Positions 45,174 through 60,350 of a stretch of DNA of 64,000 nucleotides are shown here, one piece after another. Numbering within the stretch: the first letter of the stretch is position 1; every line of letters begins with the position of its first letter. The translations under genes and the position numbers were made by a program. Source of the stretch: Moniliella sp. 'wahieum' (Eukaryota; Basidiomycota; Moniliellomycetes; Moniliellales; Moniliellaceae); contig RSEE01000149.1 in assembly GCA_003971905.1 (NCBI GenBank), forward strand, positions 61,741 through 125,740, written 5' to 3'. The notes under the pieces were generated by a model that was not told the origin of the DNA, ran no database searches, and saw only the letters and a program-made list of their open reading frames with translations.

Positions 45174-48100
45174 TTCCCATCCCTTGCCCCTTGCTCCCTT
45201 GCCCCTTGTCCCTTCCTTGCCATCCATTTTTGTTGCTCGCCGGTGTGCGGCTCGGTACCAGCGGTACGCGGTACCGGGTTCGTTCGCACCGGCTCGGAAC
45301 CCCTTCTCTCCTTCTCTCCTTGCCCCTTTCCCACGAGTCGCGTGCTACGTGACATGGACATGTGATCATATGACATTTTTCATCTGAAAGTACGAGGCAC
45401 TAGGTACTTGGTTGCGCCTCAGGCCTCATGATCATCGTCCCCTCCCACCGACGGTGGGAGTGGGACGCACATATATACATCCATCCATCCATCCATCCAT
45501 ACAAGCTATTCTTCTGCATTGAGCATCCCCCCCCCCCTCCTACTGCTATTACTGGCTGGGCGGATGAGCGGGAAGGTGGTGGTGGCTAACCTAGAAATCT
45601 AGGTTTGCAGGTGCGCTGTCCGGGGTTCCAGATTTCTGGTGTAGGTCTCAATAAGGCCTTAGGACATGGGTGCACGGTAAAGTTCCAGCGACGCACAGGC
45701 CAAATCAATGAATTGATTGATTGAATCGCAGGCCTACTGCCCGGTGGGCGATGTGTGACCATGTGACCCCCCAATCGTGGATCTAGTACTAGCATCTGCT
45801 GCGGAGGCAAAGGCAAAGGCAATGGCAACAGGCCCGTTGCACCGACCCTGCGCCCCAGCCTGGACTGTGCGCTCGGACCGCCCGGCTCCTTCTCAAAGCG
45901 GAGGCGCCGTTGAACATTGCAAAACCCACCCCTGTGGCCTCCAGGTTGCAGTTTCAGTTGTGCGTTTCTCTCGCCACATGCCCTGGTCGACTGGCTGGCT
46001 AGCCGGCTGGGGCGGATAGCGGTTGCCGCTCAGGCTGAGCGCAGACGGAAACGCCGAGCCAATAGCGTTTGGCATTCCACGTTCCGCCAACCAGCTTCGC
46101 CCGACGGGTGTGTGCTTCGGAGAAGCCGTGCGGGGCGGCGCAGATGAAGTTACTCTGTGGCGGAGGAGGACGCTGCTTGCCACTTGGCTCTGAGCACTTG
46201 GCTCTGAGCACTTGGCTCTGGGCGTGTACCGTGTACCGCCACCACGTCTGAGTGAGACGTGGGTCGCGAAGAGAGACAAGGTGGTACTACCGTGCTACCG
46301 TGGCGACGGGACTGATGCAGCGTTGGTGGCATGGCATGGCAAGCTTTCGTTGAGTGGCTCACTTTGGTGACCGTACCTCGCTACGAGCCACCACAGATGG
46401 AAGGTCCGCTAGCTTCCTTACTCATACGTTCCTCCCCCTCCTCCTCTGCGACGAATGGAGAGACTGAGGGGGGAAGGCGAGCAGAGCAGTAGAAAGGTAT
46501 ACTCTTCTACCAGTGGGTTTATATCATGTTGCCAGAGCAGAGCCTTTGTCTCTCATATACAATCCCTTTGGCCTCCAGCCTTTGTCTCTTCCTCAAGACG
46601 AGCCTTTGTCTCCTTCCCCCTTTTTGGCCCCTTTCCCCAGCCTGCTCTTCGTACCTTAACAATATGGCCTCGATCGTACGTCCCTGTTCGCATCTCCTAT
46701 CTTATGCCGCGCCGACCTGGGCGAGGCAAAAGAGAAACGGAAGCTGACTGAACAGGTGCCTCATTTGCCTCACATCGCACACCGTATTCTCATTAGATCG
46801 ATTCGGTTTTCTGCCCTTCCTGTGGCACCTCTACCCCTTCTTCGGTATCTGGTGGACCATCCCATTGCTCCATTTGCTACAAATGCTTTGGTTCTGCGTA
46901 GCCTCTCCACCAGCTCGAAGCCCCCCCCCCCCACTGGTCACTAGTCACCGGTCATTAGCCATCCGGAACCAACAGCCCCAAGCCACGGATCTCACAAGTC
47001 GCACCGGTCTCAGGGTCTCTCACGAGCTACGTCGGGACGGCATGACAACGTCGGACGACCGAGATGGGGAGAACAAAGAGGCAACACGCAACAAAAAAAA
47101 AGATCCCAAAGGGTCTCTCTCTCAAGTCACTAGTCAGGGTTGCATATGGTTGTACTATATCATCTCTCTCTTCCTTGTTACGGATTTTGAAGGGGGTACA
47201 CGGCTGTTATACCCATTGCACGTTACCATGCCTGTGCTGTTACGCGTACAGTCACCATGCCCCCCCCCCTCTCCCTCTCCATCCTCATCTGTCCCGCGCG
47301 CGATTTGATGCGGTGGATCAATCTGGTGTATTGTTAGCAATGTACTCTAGTGGCCTTTGGAAGCAAGGCAAAGGAAGAGTGTACGTCTCGTGTATCCATA
47401 TCAGTTACCGTGATTCAGGCTGCTCGGACCGAACGATGAAACACTAAGTCAGTATATATATCAGGTTCGCTCATTCTCAGAGTGTGTGCGGTGTTTGCTC
47501 GTACCACTCACACTGGTTCCTACTAACACCCACAGGCCATAGACCAAGATGCGATTCTCCAGTAGTATCCACTGATCCGTCCCCCATGGACCCAACATGT
47601 TCGATCCAATGTGATTGTACGCAAAATATCGGGGCTTGTGGGAAACCCGAAGAGCGTCCAGAGAGAAGGACGATACGGCTTTGGGGCAAACCCCAATAGT
47701 CGGAGACTTTGGCAAGGGCAAGCTGAGATGCACGTGGGCCACGCCACTGGCCAGGGCGAGCATCACTGCAGATGGAGGCCTATATTCAAAAGATCAGATA
47801 CTGTTCCACGCCACACAATATATATGCTTCAAAGGAAAGGGATGCCAGACGACACAAAACAACCATGTCCTTCAGTAATTCTATAGCAGTCGACGCAGGT
47901 TGTGTGTTTGGACTATTACAGGCTCACCGACCCGTGCCAAGCCCGTGCGTATACGGACCACTGCCATGTCCATCGTTACACGCATTGTGATCTCGGTCCG
48001 CGTCATGTTGGATGAACAGTGAAAAGGTATATAAATCGGCCCGCTCGAGCCTTCTCTCTTCTCCCCCTACTAATAACACATCTTGTTTTCTGAGATCAGC

Positions 48101-48465
48101 CATATACGCACTGCACCATCTACTACTATTACATACGATTCCAGTTTCTTGACCGGCATTCAAGGTATCTATCCCCGTAGGGGGGAAAGATTAATGATGC
48201 AATGATGCCCACACACGCGGTCTTGGTCAGCCTGTGCGGCGTCGGCTTTAATTGGCAGCGGGCGCGGTCAGCGAGCCTTTTCGCTTGACCTTCAATATTG
48301 ACTCTCCCGGAGCTCATGGGCTGCTACCTGCCTGAATCTGGACGGGGTCCGACCGGTTTCTGTGGGTTGAGCACAAAACGAAGAGCCTACAACAGCGAAG
48401 ATGGTGTGGCGGCGATGATGGTGATGGGTTGGTTTCGTCACTGAGAAAAAGTGGGGTAAAAAAGT
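45174..48465. other. Long intergenic region with one weak candidate gene
   Basis: No recognisable protein family occurs in these 3.3 kb. CATC tetranucleotide repeats lie at 45478-45500, GGCTCTGAGCACTT words at 46185-46220, and four AGCCTTTGTCT copies at 46540-46615. The latter precede an ATG at 46664 followed by a GTACGT and, 80 nt later, an AACAG, which may be a small spliced gene. The rest shows nothing that I can support. Confidence 0.4.
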
Positions 48466-48551
48466 GGGGTACGCCCGGGATTGAACCGAGGACCTCTTCC
48501 AAGATGAGAATTGTACCCAAAGGAAGCATGATACCACTACACCACGTACCC
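48466..48551 (-). tRNA. tRNA-Pro(TGG) with a short intron
   Basis: On the minus strand the acceptor arm GGGTACG pairs with CGTACCC, the A box is TGGTGTAGTGG, and the anticodon loop TTTGGGT carries TGG. The anticodon stem CTTCC pairs with GGAAG after an intron of about 14 nt placed behind position 37. The T arm CTCGG/CCGGG encloses TTCAATC. The discriminator base is C. Downstream T runs on the minus strand (48463-48458 and 48450-48446) serve as terminators. Confidence 0.9.
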
Positions 48552-48830
48552 GACTGATGAGGGCGTTGCAGTAGTGTCTTTAGGCCTGTCTGTAGCACGT
48601 CAAATCAGAATGGTCTGTCGGAGGACACTTGCCCTCTTTGTCCTTCTTGTTTGTCTTTTGCGCCACGTATTCGCAATGCCCCGCATGGATGCGGTGCAGA
48701 TATCACCCATCGTAGTTCATATACATCACCCATCCCACGTGCCCTTCTCGGCCCCACACGACGCCGTGCGCCAAACCCGCAACAACGGGGGCACAACCCC
48801 TCAGGCCTCAACCCCCCCACCTTCCACACA

Positions 48831-49415
48831 ATGGCCACCCTCTGGATCATCAACAAAGCCGGCGGTCTGATCTACACGGGCGGCATGCGCAGCCGCACTT
48901 AAGCTCCAACGACGCGCTCGTGTTGGCCGGGACGTTGCATGGCGTGCATGCCATCACGGCGCGCTTGGCCCCTGCCGAAACCGAAGCAAGCGGGACGAGT
49001 GGGGACAAAGCGGATGCGACTTTGACTGCGGCGGCGGCGCGTCGCACGCGCACCCGCACGCGACCAGTAAGAGCTCCAGCACGAACACGGGCAGGGGCAT
49101 GAGTATGAGCGGAGAAGGCGGCATGACGCAACTTCAAGCGTCGGACTTTGATTTGACCTTCCTAGCTCCCTGTACGGGACTGAAATTCGTGCTTCTTACC
49201 CCGCGCCAAATGGGCGGGCAGGAGGAACTCGTCGTCCTACCCCCCGTCCAGCCACCGGCACCGACGTGTTGCAAGACTGTTACGAAGCGTATGCCGATAC
49301 CGTGATGCGCAACCCGTTCTATACCCCAGAGATGCCCATTCGCATCGAAGCGTTCGATCAGAGGATAACGACTATCTTGGGTTGTGACGGGGAAGCGTCA
49401 GGCCTCAGGGGTTAA
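48831..49415 (+). CDS. TRAPP complex core subunit TRAPPC4/Trs23-like, frame-broken
   Basis: This small longin-fold subunit of the TRAPP tethering complex acts in ER-Golgi and endosomal vesicle traffic. It begins MATLWIINKAGGLIY, matching the opening strand of TRAPPC4. After a frame change near 48898 come LSSNDALVLAGTLHGVHAIT (family: LTSNEKLMLASMFHSLFAI), then, after another change, DFDLTFLAPCTGLKFVLLT (family: CYQTLTGIKFVVL). The end is MRNPFYTPEMPIRIEAFDQ (49307-49363), the conserved TRAPPC4 terminus. The start at 48831 is in CACAATGGC context. The Ala/Thr/Arg-rich stretch at about 49000-49090 seems to be a lineage insert. As in yeast Trs23, the short interval between the first strand and LSSNDAL leaves no room for the extra domain present in animal TRAPPC4. 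Length would be about 195 aa. Confidence 0.85.
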
Positions 49416-49876
49416 GGGTTAAGGGTTAGGGGTTGTGCGCCGTGGCTGTTGTGGTGCCCCAATGCGGTTCGGCCCGCCTGTTCTCTTGCCCCTTGGGCCT
49501 TGGGCCATCAACGCTGCTCCGTGGTCTGGCACACCCTCTGTCCTACCGAGTCCCACCCCCTCCTCATTGCAATCCAATCCGTTGGCAAGAGGCCACTACA
49601 TACATAGGGAGGCAAGACCATCGGGCAGACCTGAGAGAAGGCGATGCTAGCCATTTTCCGGCACGCCGTCATGCGTCACTGCCAAGAGTACATAAAAGTG
49701 GGAGGATGCATCCAAGGGAAAGGGGAGGGAGAAAGAAGGGGATGAAGGGATAGGAAAGAGGGGGGGTGGCAGAGCCGCGAGCTCCCGGACAGAGACATCG
49801 AATGGTGTGTATGTGGGTAGGGGAAGGTGAAGTTGAGGGGGGGGAGGATCAAAAGTGGGACAAAATGGATCATGGA
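49416..49876. other. Spacer between convergent TRAPPC4 and DnaJ genes
   Basis: These are the 3' flanks of the two genes. GTTAAGGGTTAAGGGTTAGG at 49411-49430 looks telomere-like but is only about three units long. Nothing else is recognisable. Confidence 0.4.
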
Positions 49877-51086
49877 TCAAGATTGGGCGCACTGGACCTG
49901 CGGTCCCGCACCACCATCTTCGTCCTCGTCCATGTCAACGTCGCCGTTGGTCGCCCTGGCATTCCGTTCCCCCGTTCGTCCATTTTCTCCATGACGACAG
50001 GCTCGAGGTCAATGTCATTGCCCACCTTTTCCGGCGCAACACGAGGCGGCAGCGCCTTGTCCAAAAACGCAATCTTATCTTCCGGGATCGAGTCGGGAAA
50101 GGTGACCGATACGTTGACGTACAGGTCGCCCATCTCGTGGTGTCGGTACGAAGGCATGCCCTGCCCACGCAGCACCTTGGTCTCCCGGGTTTCACCACCT
50201 CCCCGCGCGGGATCTCAATTGCCAACGCGTGTCGTCCAGGTGGGGAATGTTGATCTGTCCACCACAAGGGCGGTGAGGAGGTCAATCTGCACATCGGTCA
50301 TGAGGTTCGTTCTTTCTCCGCTTGAAACGGGGGTGGGGCTTCTCTTCCACCACAATCACCACGTCGCCCGGGATGGTGTTAGGAGCTTGGTCTGCTTCCT
50401 CTTTGAAAGTGATCTGTTGACCATCTTCCATGCCCTTGTCGATTCGCACCTCGAGCACCTTACGCTCCTGCGTAACCTTTTTGCCATTGCACACCTTGCA
50501 CTTGTTCTTGGGGTCAATCTGCTCGCCTGTGCCTGACAGTCGGGGCAGGTCTGCTGCAGCTGTTGGATCATCGGGCCATCTGGCGCATGACAACTTGACT
50601 CCTTGTCCATGGCAGCCGGGGCAAGACTGGACCGCGCCTTCTTTGCCGCCCAGGCCATGGCAAGCATGGCAAATGACGTGCTTCTTGCAACGCCAGCTTG
50701 GTCGTTTTGCCATTGTACAATTCCTCGAGGGTGACCTTGACGCGATGCACCAAGTCTTTGCCCTTTCGTGGGCCTTGCGGCCGGCCTGATCCAGCACCAA
50801 ACATGCCGCCACGACCGCCAAGAGCTGGGAGAAGAGGTCGGAGGGGTCCATGCCGCCCATGCCGCCCGCCGTCCTTGAGACCCTCCTCGCCAAAGCGGTC
50901 GTAGAGGTCGCGCTTGTCGGGTCGGACAGGACGTCGTAGGCAGAGGTGCTCTTTGAACACCTCGGGTCACCGCCCTTGTCCGGGTGGGCAGAGAGGGCCT
51001 TTTTGCGGTAGGCCTTTTTGAGCTCGGCCTCGGACGCGCCGGGAGCGACACCGAGAATGTCGTACAGTTTGGTTTCCTTGGCCATG
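49877..51086 (-). CDS. Type I DnaJ/Hsp40 co-chaperone (Ydj1-like), prenylated
   Basis: This cytosolic Hsp70 co-chaperone stimulates Hsp70 ATPase and delivers substrates. The J domain opens MAKETKLYDILGVAPGASE and has the HPD motif in SAHPDKGGD (about residue 33). A short Gly/Phe region (GGMGGMDPSDLF) follows. The zinc-finger repeats are CHACHGLGGKEG, CPGCHGQGVKL, a third in another frame, and CKVCNGKKV. The client-binding part includes VLEVRIDKGMEDGQQITF and IPGDVVIVVEEKPHPRFKR, then YVNVSVTFPDSIPEDK. Read in the proper frame, the protein ends MDEDEDGGAGPQVQCAQS with the stop at 49877-49879. CAQS is a CaaX box, so farnesylation as in Ydj1 is expected. Frame breaks occur near 50940, 50850, 50690, 50530, 50310, 50220 and 49950. 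The start at 51086 has a CCATGGCC context. Confidence 0.92.
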
Positions 51087-51834
51087 GCGGGGCGGGTGGG
51101 TATACGGGGGGGTGGGGGTGGGCGTGCGGGAGAGGAAAACGCTGCGGCACAAGTAGTGTGGGCCGGGCGGAAGCGAGGGCTGCTGACCAAGACGGGCGGA
51201 GGATGGGCGCTGGGCGCAGGCAGCGGGATGTGCCTGCATGCTGCATGCGCCCGACACCCGCCGCTCGCCGCGAGGGGGTCCAGTGAGCATCACCCGTCCC
51301 ACTCGCCCGCAGCACGGCGAAGAGGCGACAGCCACGCGGCACAGCCCCCGTGCCCTCTTCCTCCCTGCCGCCACGGCTTCGGCCAGCTTCCAGCCGCCCA
51401 CGGCCGCCCCCACGGCCAGTGTTCCCCTGCCGCTGCCGCCATCGACCATCGACATTGTTTGTCACCTCCGGCCTCCCGGCCCCGAGTTTCAGCCACCAGA
51501 GTGGTCACGTGCGGCAATGCGCTCACATGCCCCCTCGGCGCCGCTGTTTCCGCTACGGAACCATGCCGATCCGGGAGCCCGCCAGGGCGTCTGATGCTCT
51601 CACCTGTTACCTGTCGCGTGGCATGTCGCGTGGCTCTCCTGCCCTTCCCCATGGCCGCCGCTCTCATTTCTCCCCTGGCCGGGAACCCTCGTCTACCTTC
51701 TCACGATCCCCTGATCTACCAACTCCAACCAGACATTTGCAGTGACTAGTGACGGCAGCACATGCCATGACATGCATATACACAGAACAATCAAACCCAT
51801 AGGAAACTTGCGACAAGACAAGGTGATTTATCGA
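51087..51834. other. Spacer between the DnaJ gene and the ABC transporter gene
   Basis: It holds the DnaJ promoter and the ABC transporter 3' flank. The frames here (for example 51018-51749 plus) are uniform GC-rich shadows with no motifs. I see nothing else. Confidence 0.4.
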
Positions 51835-56582
<4,748 letters not shown>

Positions 56583-56708
56583 CTCGCCGCTGGTCTTGCC
56601 TTCGGTGGGCGAAGGCGTCTTGAGGTCGAAGGCAGCGGTGCTAGCCGGGAGCGGTCGCGCGTGGGGGGGGCATCGGGCGGAGGGGTCGGAAGCGGATGCA
56701 TGCAGCAT

Positions 56709-58250
56709 CCTCGCAACGACCGTGGCAGGGGTAGATGATGGGAGTGGTGGGGCAGGAGAGTGTCGCCCACGATACAGAGGCGAGGTACTCGATACTAGGG
56801 CGAGCGCCGAGGTAGCTGCAATTGGAATCTGTGTCTGGGAGAGGTGGAAATTGGAAATGGGAAACCAACTAGGAACTCCAACTAGTCATTACTGCATGGG
56901 GCAACCACGCGGCAGCGGGTCGGAGGTAAGCAACACTGGCCCCGTGCCATCCAAGGCGAGCAGCGCCGAACCGAGAGCTACCGAGTGGGAAGGCAGCGTG
57001 CTAAAACTATAATACCCCGTTCGGGCCTCCACACCGCCTCGCAGTCTCGCAGCGTCCCCATTCTCGGAGTCTGTATCGCTCAGTGCAACTCACCCTCAGC
57101 AGCCTCAGCGCCCCAGCGCCTCAGCCACCTCCCACCATGTCCCAGCTCGTCTGCTGGGGGCTGGGGCGGGCCGGTCTAATGCATTAATCAGCGGTTACAT
57201 TGATGCGCCATGTGCTTGTCTACCAGGCTTCAGGAGCTTCAGGGCCTCAGGCTAGCTTCAGACTTCACGTCACCGGTTACCGTCGGACAGTCTCTGGGTG
57301 TGGCAAGAGAAGGACACACACCTCCTGTGGGCCCATCCCGCGTCCCCGCCACTCGCCACTCGCCACTCGCCTGAGGACTACTCCACGGGCATCAGTGCAC
57401 CAGCCATCATGCATCTGCATCAGCCCTGGGCGGGCGGAGGCGGGATAGTTTGGGGAGCGAGAAGGCGATTGAGAGAGTGGAGTGTCCCATGCCACAGGTG
57501 CTATCAGCACGCAGCGATCGTCGATGGTCGATGGCCCAGCCAGCGTCCCAGATCTCGAAACGCGCGCCTCCGCGGACGGAGATAAGGCCGACCAAGATAC
57601 GGGGCCACACCAAAGCCGAGACATGCCGCCACGTGGCGTCGGCCGCTTGGAAGGGATGCAGTTTTCAAACTTCAAGCTTCAAGCGGATCCCGGCAGCGAG
57701 GCTCGATCCCACCCCACACGTCGGCAGTGTCTCAGCAACCTCAGCGTCGCCCCGGCCAGTGGGCGCTGGGCCTCACTAGGTCACTAGAGCGCTTCAAAGC
57801 TTCAATATTCAATTCACTCAGATCGCTGATCTCGGAGCTTCAAGCTTCAGCGCCCTCAACGTCTCACACCCGCGTTTCACAATTTCACGCCTTACCACAT
57901 CATGCATCATGCATCACGCGTCCCACAATCCACATGCCGTTGCAAGTTGCAGCACGTGTCCATATCACGTGCTCTCCATCTCCCGCCCATGCTTTCTCCC
58001 ACCTGATCATCGCTGTACGCGCCGATCCAGCACTCAGCGGCTAAATGTCCACACGCAAGGAATGGATGCAGGTATGGTTGAGCAGCAGACAATCTAAAGA
58101 ATCAAGTGAAAAGGGGGCACAGGAGAACCAATACGCCACTGCGCCAATCCGCCCGTCCGATCAAGTACAGGGGCAACCAAGGCAGAACAACGTGGGAGGT
58201 TGATTCAGTCCAGCAAGCAACCTCCTCCGTCCAACTCGCGCCTTGTCCAT
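56709..58250. other. Spacer between the ABC transporter and PXMP4-like genes
   Basis: No gene is supported. CTTCAAG/AAGCTTC heptamers occur at 57666-57684 and 57836-57850, TCACCGGTTACC at 57268, ATGCATC words near 57898-57920 and CCACTCG repeats near 57350. The region is the probable ABC promoter plus the PXMP4 3' flank. Confidence 0.45.
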
Positions 58251-58988
58251 TTACGAGTTGTGCCACAACAGCGTTTTCAGCCCCTTCCACTTCTCCGCAT
58301 TGACGTACAAGTCTGTTGGCGCGTCAGTACCACATCATCTAATCTCTCCTCCATGCATAGGGCCAAGGAGAAAAGGGAGGGGGGGGGGGGGGGCAACGTA
58401 CAGTCCATCGACATGACCAGTCCATTCTGCATGTCTGCCTCCGCGCAAAAGTCCCACATAACCAAGGCCCAGGTCACCGCGGCAAACGTTGAACACCCGC
58501 GCGTCCGTAGGGATGGGCTTGGTCGCCGGCCAATCGGGAGCGACCTTAGCGCGAGGGAGGAAGGAGGAGACAATGCGAGCGGTGCAGTAGAGCACAATTT
58601 GCTCATTCACTGCATTCCGTTCCCCAAACACCACGTAGCCCCCCAACGCACCGGCCAACAAGGCCTCCAGTTGGTCTCCGCCACTCGCGCCGGTCAACGA
58701 AGGCGGCTTAGCGTACCGCCCACGCAGCGATCGCAGAAGGATCGTGGCGCCCTTGTAAGCGCAGCAAACTTGAGTATTGGTGGCATGTTGCCGTGTCGCG
58801 CGGTACACGAACCGCGCCCGGTCCTGCGCCGAGCCGCGGCCAAACAGGACGGACATGACGAGCGCATGAGGGAACCGGATCTTGGCCCCATACACCGCAC
58901 CATTGCGGGCTGCCTTGAGCACAGACAGGAGGCCGTGCAGCTCCGGGCGCAGGATGAGAGATGTCAGAGCAGCATTTGCATCAGACAT
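58251..58988 (-). CDS. Peroxisomal membrane protein PXMP4/PMP24-like
   Basis: This small integral peroxisomal membrane protein belongs to the Tim17/Tim22/Pmp24 group. The amino half from the ATG at 58988 has LLSVLKAARNGAVYGAKIRFPHALVMSVLF (quoted in part as RNGAVYGAKIRFPHALVMS), which is almost identical in pattern to animal PXMP4. Next come CAYKGATILLRSL and ALLAGALGGYVVFGERNAVN, and NEQIVLYCTARIV, all family landmarks. A frame change near 58487 leads to FAAVTWALVMWDFCAEADM. An 89-nt intron (58313-58401, donor GTACGT next to a long G run on the plus strand) joins MSMDY to LYVNAEKWKGLKTLLWHNS, the proper end, with the stop at 58251-58253. Length is about 216 aa, the same as the animal protein. 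Its transport role is not established in the family. Confidence 0.92.
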
Positions 58989-60036
58989 GGTATGGAGGGG
59001 GCAGACTGCCTAAGGTCGGGTCGGGAGAACGAGAGGTGGGGCGGGGAAGTCGGGCAGGCCGCCGGCCGAGTCTGCAAGCTCCAAGCTTTGCCCCTCGGGC
59101 GTCACGCGTCGCCCTGCTAGGCCGGGTGGGGCGTGTGTGGCCAGTGGTGGGCCTGTGTGGCCCCGGGCCGAGCATTGCAGGTGTGAAAGACGGCGCCATG
59201 AGGATTAGGTAATCGGGTGGATATGGAGCACTACTTACCGGTTGCCGGTTACTGATTGCCGGTTACATTTAGATTGGTTGCAACTGGCCCAGGCTGGCGC
59301 AGTGCGCTTCAGTGGTCACCGGTCACCGCACAGGGGCACTGCAGCCAGCCCTATAATAAGCGTAATGGTTGCCCCCTTCGTTGCTCCTGTCCTTCGCTCC
59401 CCCTTCCGGGTTGCGTCCGCCTTCGCTTGTGCTCCACTCACTACTTCCTTTCCGCTATGGTCTGATACTCAGATGAGTTTCCTGACGTTTTCCCTCCGCG
59501 CGTTGGGGGCCAAAACATAAGCGGAGGAAAAGTACAGTGGATCCAAAAGAAATAAGAAAACGAGAAGCCGACGGGAAGATCTCTGCAGGAAAATCACCGT
59601 CTGATCCACATAAGACGGGATGAGAACAACTAACTCGAATCGGAAGAGAGAGCAAGGCAAAGACAAGAATTGAAAAAACGCTCACTCGTTCCCTTAAAGC
59701 GAAATTGTTCTATGCACAGCAGATGCGGACTCTTTTTGCACTAAAAAAGAGGAAATGACAGTACTAGAGTCATAGGTTGGCTGTCTCGTACCCTTTTACA
59801 ATTTGCTCGTCTCGAGCGTCTCGCTCTTTTTCCCTATTCTTCCGCTTCACGCCAATGTCCTTTGCTGTTGTTTCTTCCCCACGAACAATTCCGACATTTT
59901 TGGCCTAGTCTTGGCTCTTGCCTCCCTCGCCTTCTCAGAGCCTCGACTGTGATAGGTAGTGTAAGCACTCTCCTCGCCAACAGTCTCTTTTACCCTATCC
60001 AGTCTGATAACACAGTCCACAATAAGACACTAAGAG
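58989..60036. other. Spacer right of the PXMP4-like gene
   Basis: No supported gene. GGTTGCCGGTTACTG words at 59238-59265 and GGTCACCGGTCACCG at 59316-59330 repeat motifs seen in other spacers. Short frames have no motifs. Confidence 0.4.
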
Positions 60037-60232
60037 AGATGAAATCCACATAAGGGCAGAGCAAGGCGATGAAATCCACAAGGACAGAGAACAAGGAAAG
60101 GAGAGATGAAATCCACAAAGACAGGGAAAAGGAAAGGAGAGATGAAATCCACATAAGGGCAGAGAAAAGGCGAAGAAATCCATATGGATGGGGAAAGAAA
60201 ACGAGCGATGAAATCCGCATGGGAACAGAACA
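60037..60232. repeat. Minisatellite, unit about 30-37 bp, six copies
   Basis: Each unit begins GATGAAATCCACA and continues with an A/G-rich part (AGGACAGAGAACAAGGAAAGG-like, variable). Copies start near 60038, 60069, 60105, 60142, 60172 (partial) and 60208. It lies at the 3' side of the coiled-coil gene and opens spurious frames on both strands. Confidence 0.85.
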
Positions 60233-60350
60233 CAAAGGAGCGAGAGAGGGCGCTGAGAAAGCCTAGGCGGAGCGACCAAAAAGAAACGAAAGTGGAAGAG
60301 ATAAAGGTAGGAAACAAGTAAAGACACATGGGGTGGAGGGGAGGCGTTGC

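Noticed and set aside
49411-49430. Telomere-like GGTTAAGGGTTAGGGG
   Set aside because: Only about three short units in an interior spacer flanked by genes; not a telomere, at most a chance or ancient relic.
58200-59120. 306-residue plus-strand frame over the PXMP4-like gene
   Set aside because: The minus strand encodes a nearly complete PXMP4 with an intron and proper end, so the plus frame is a shadow.
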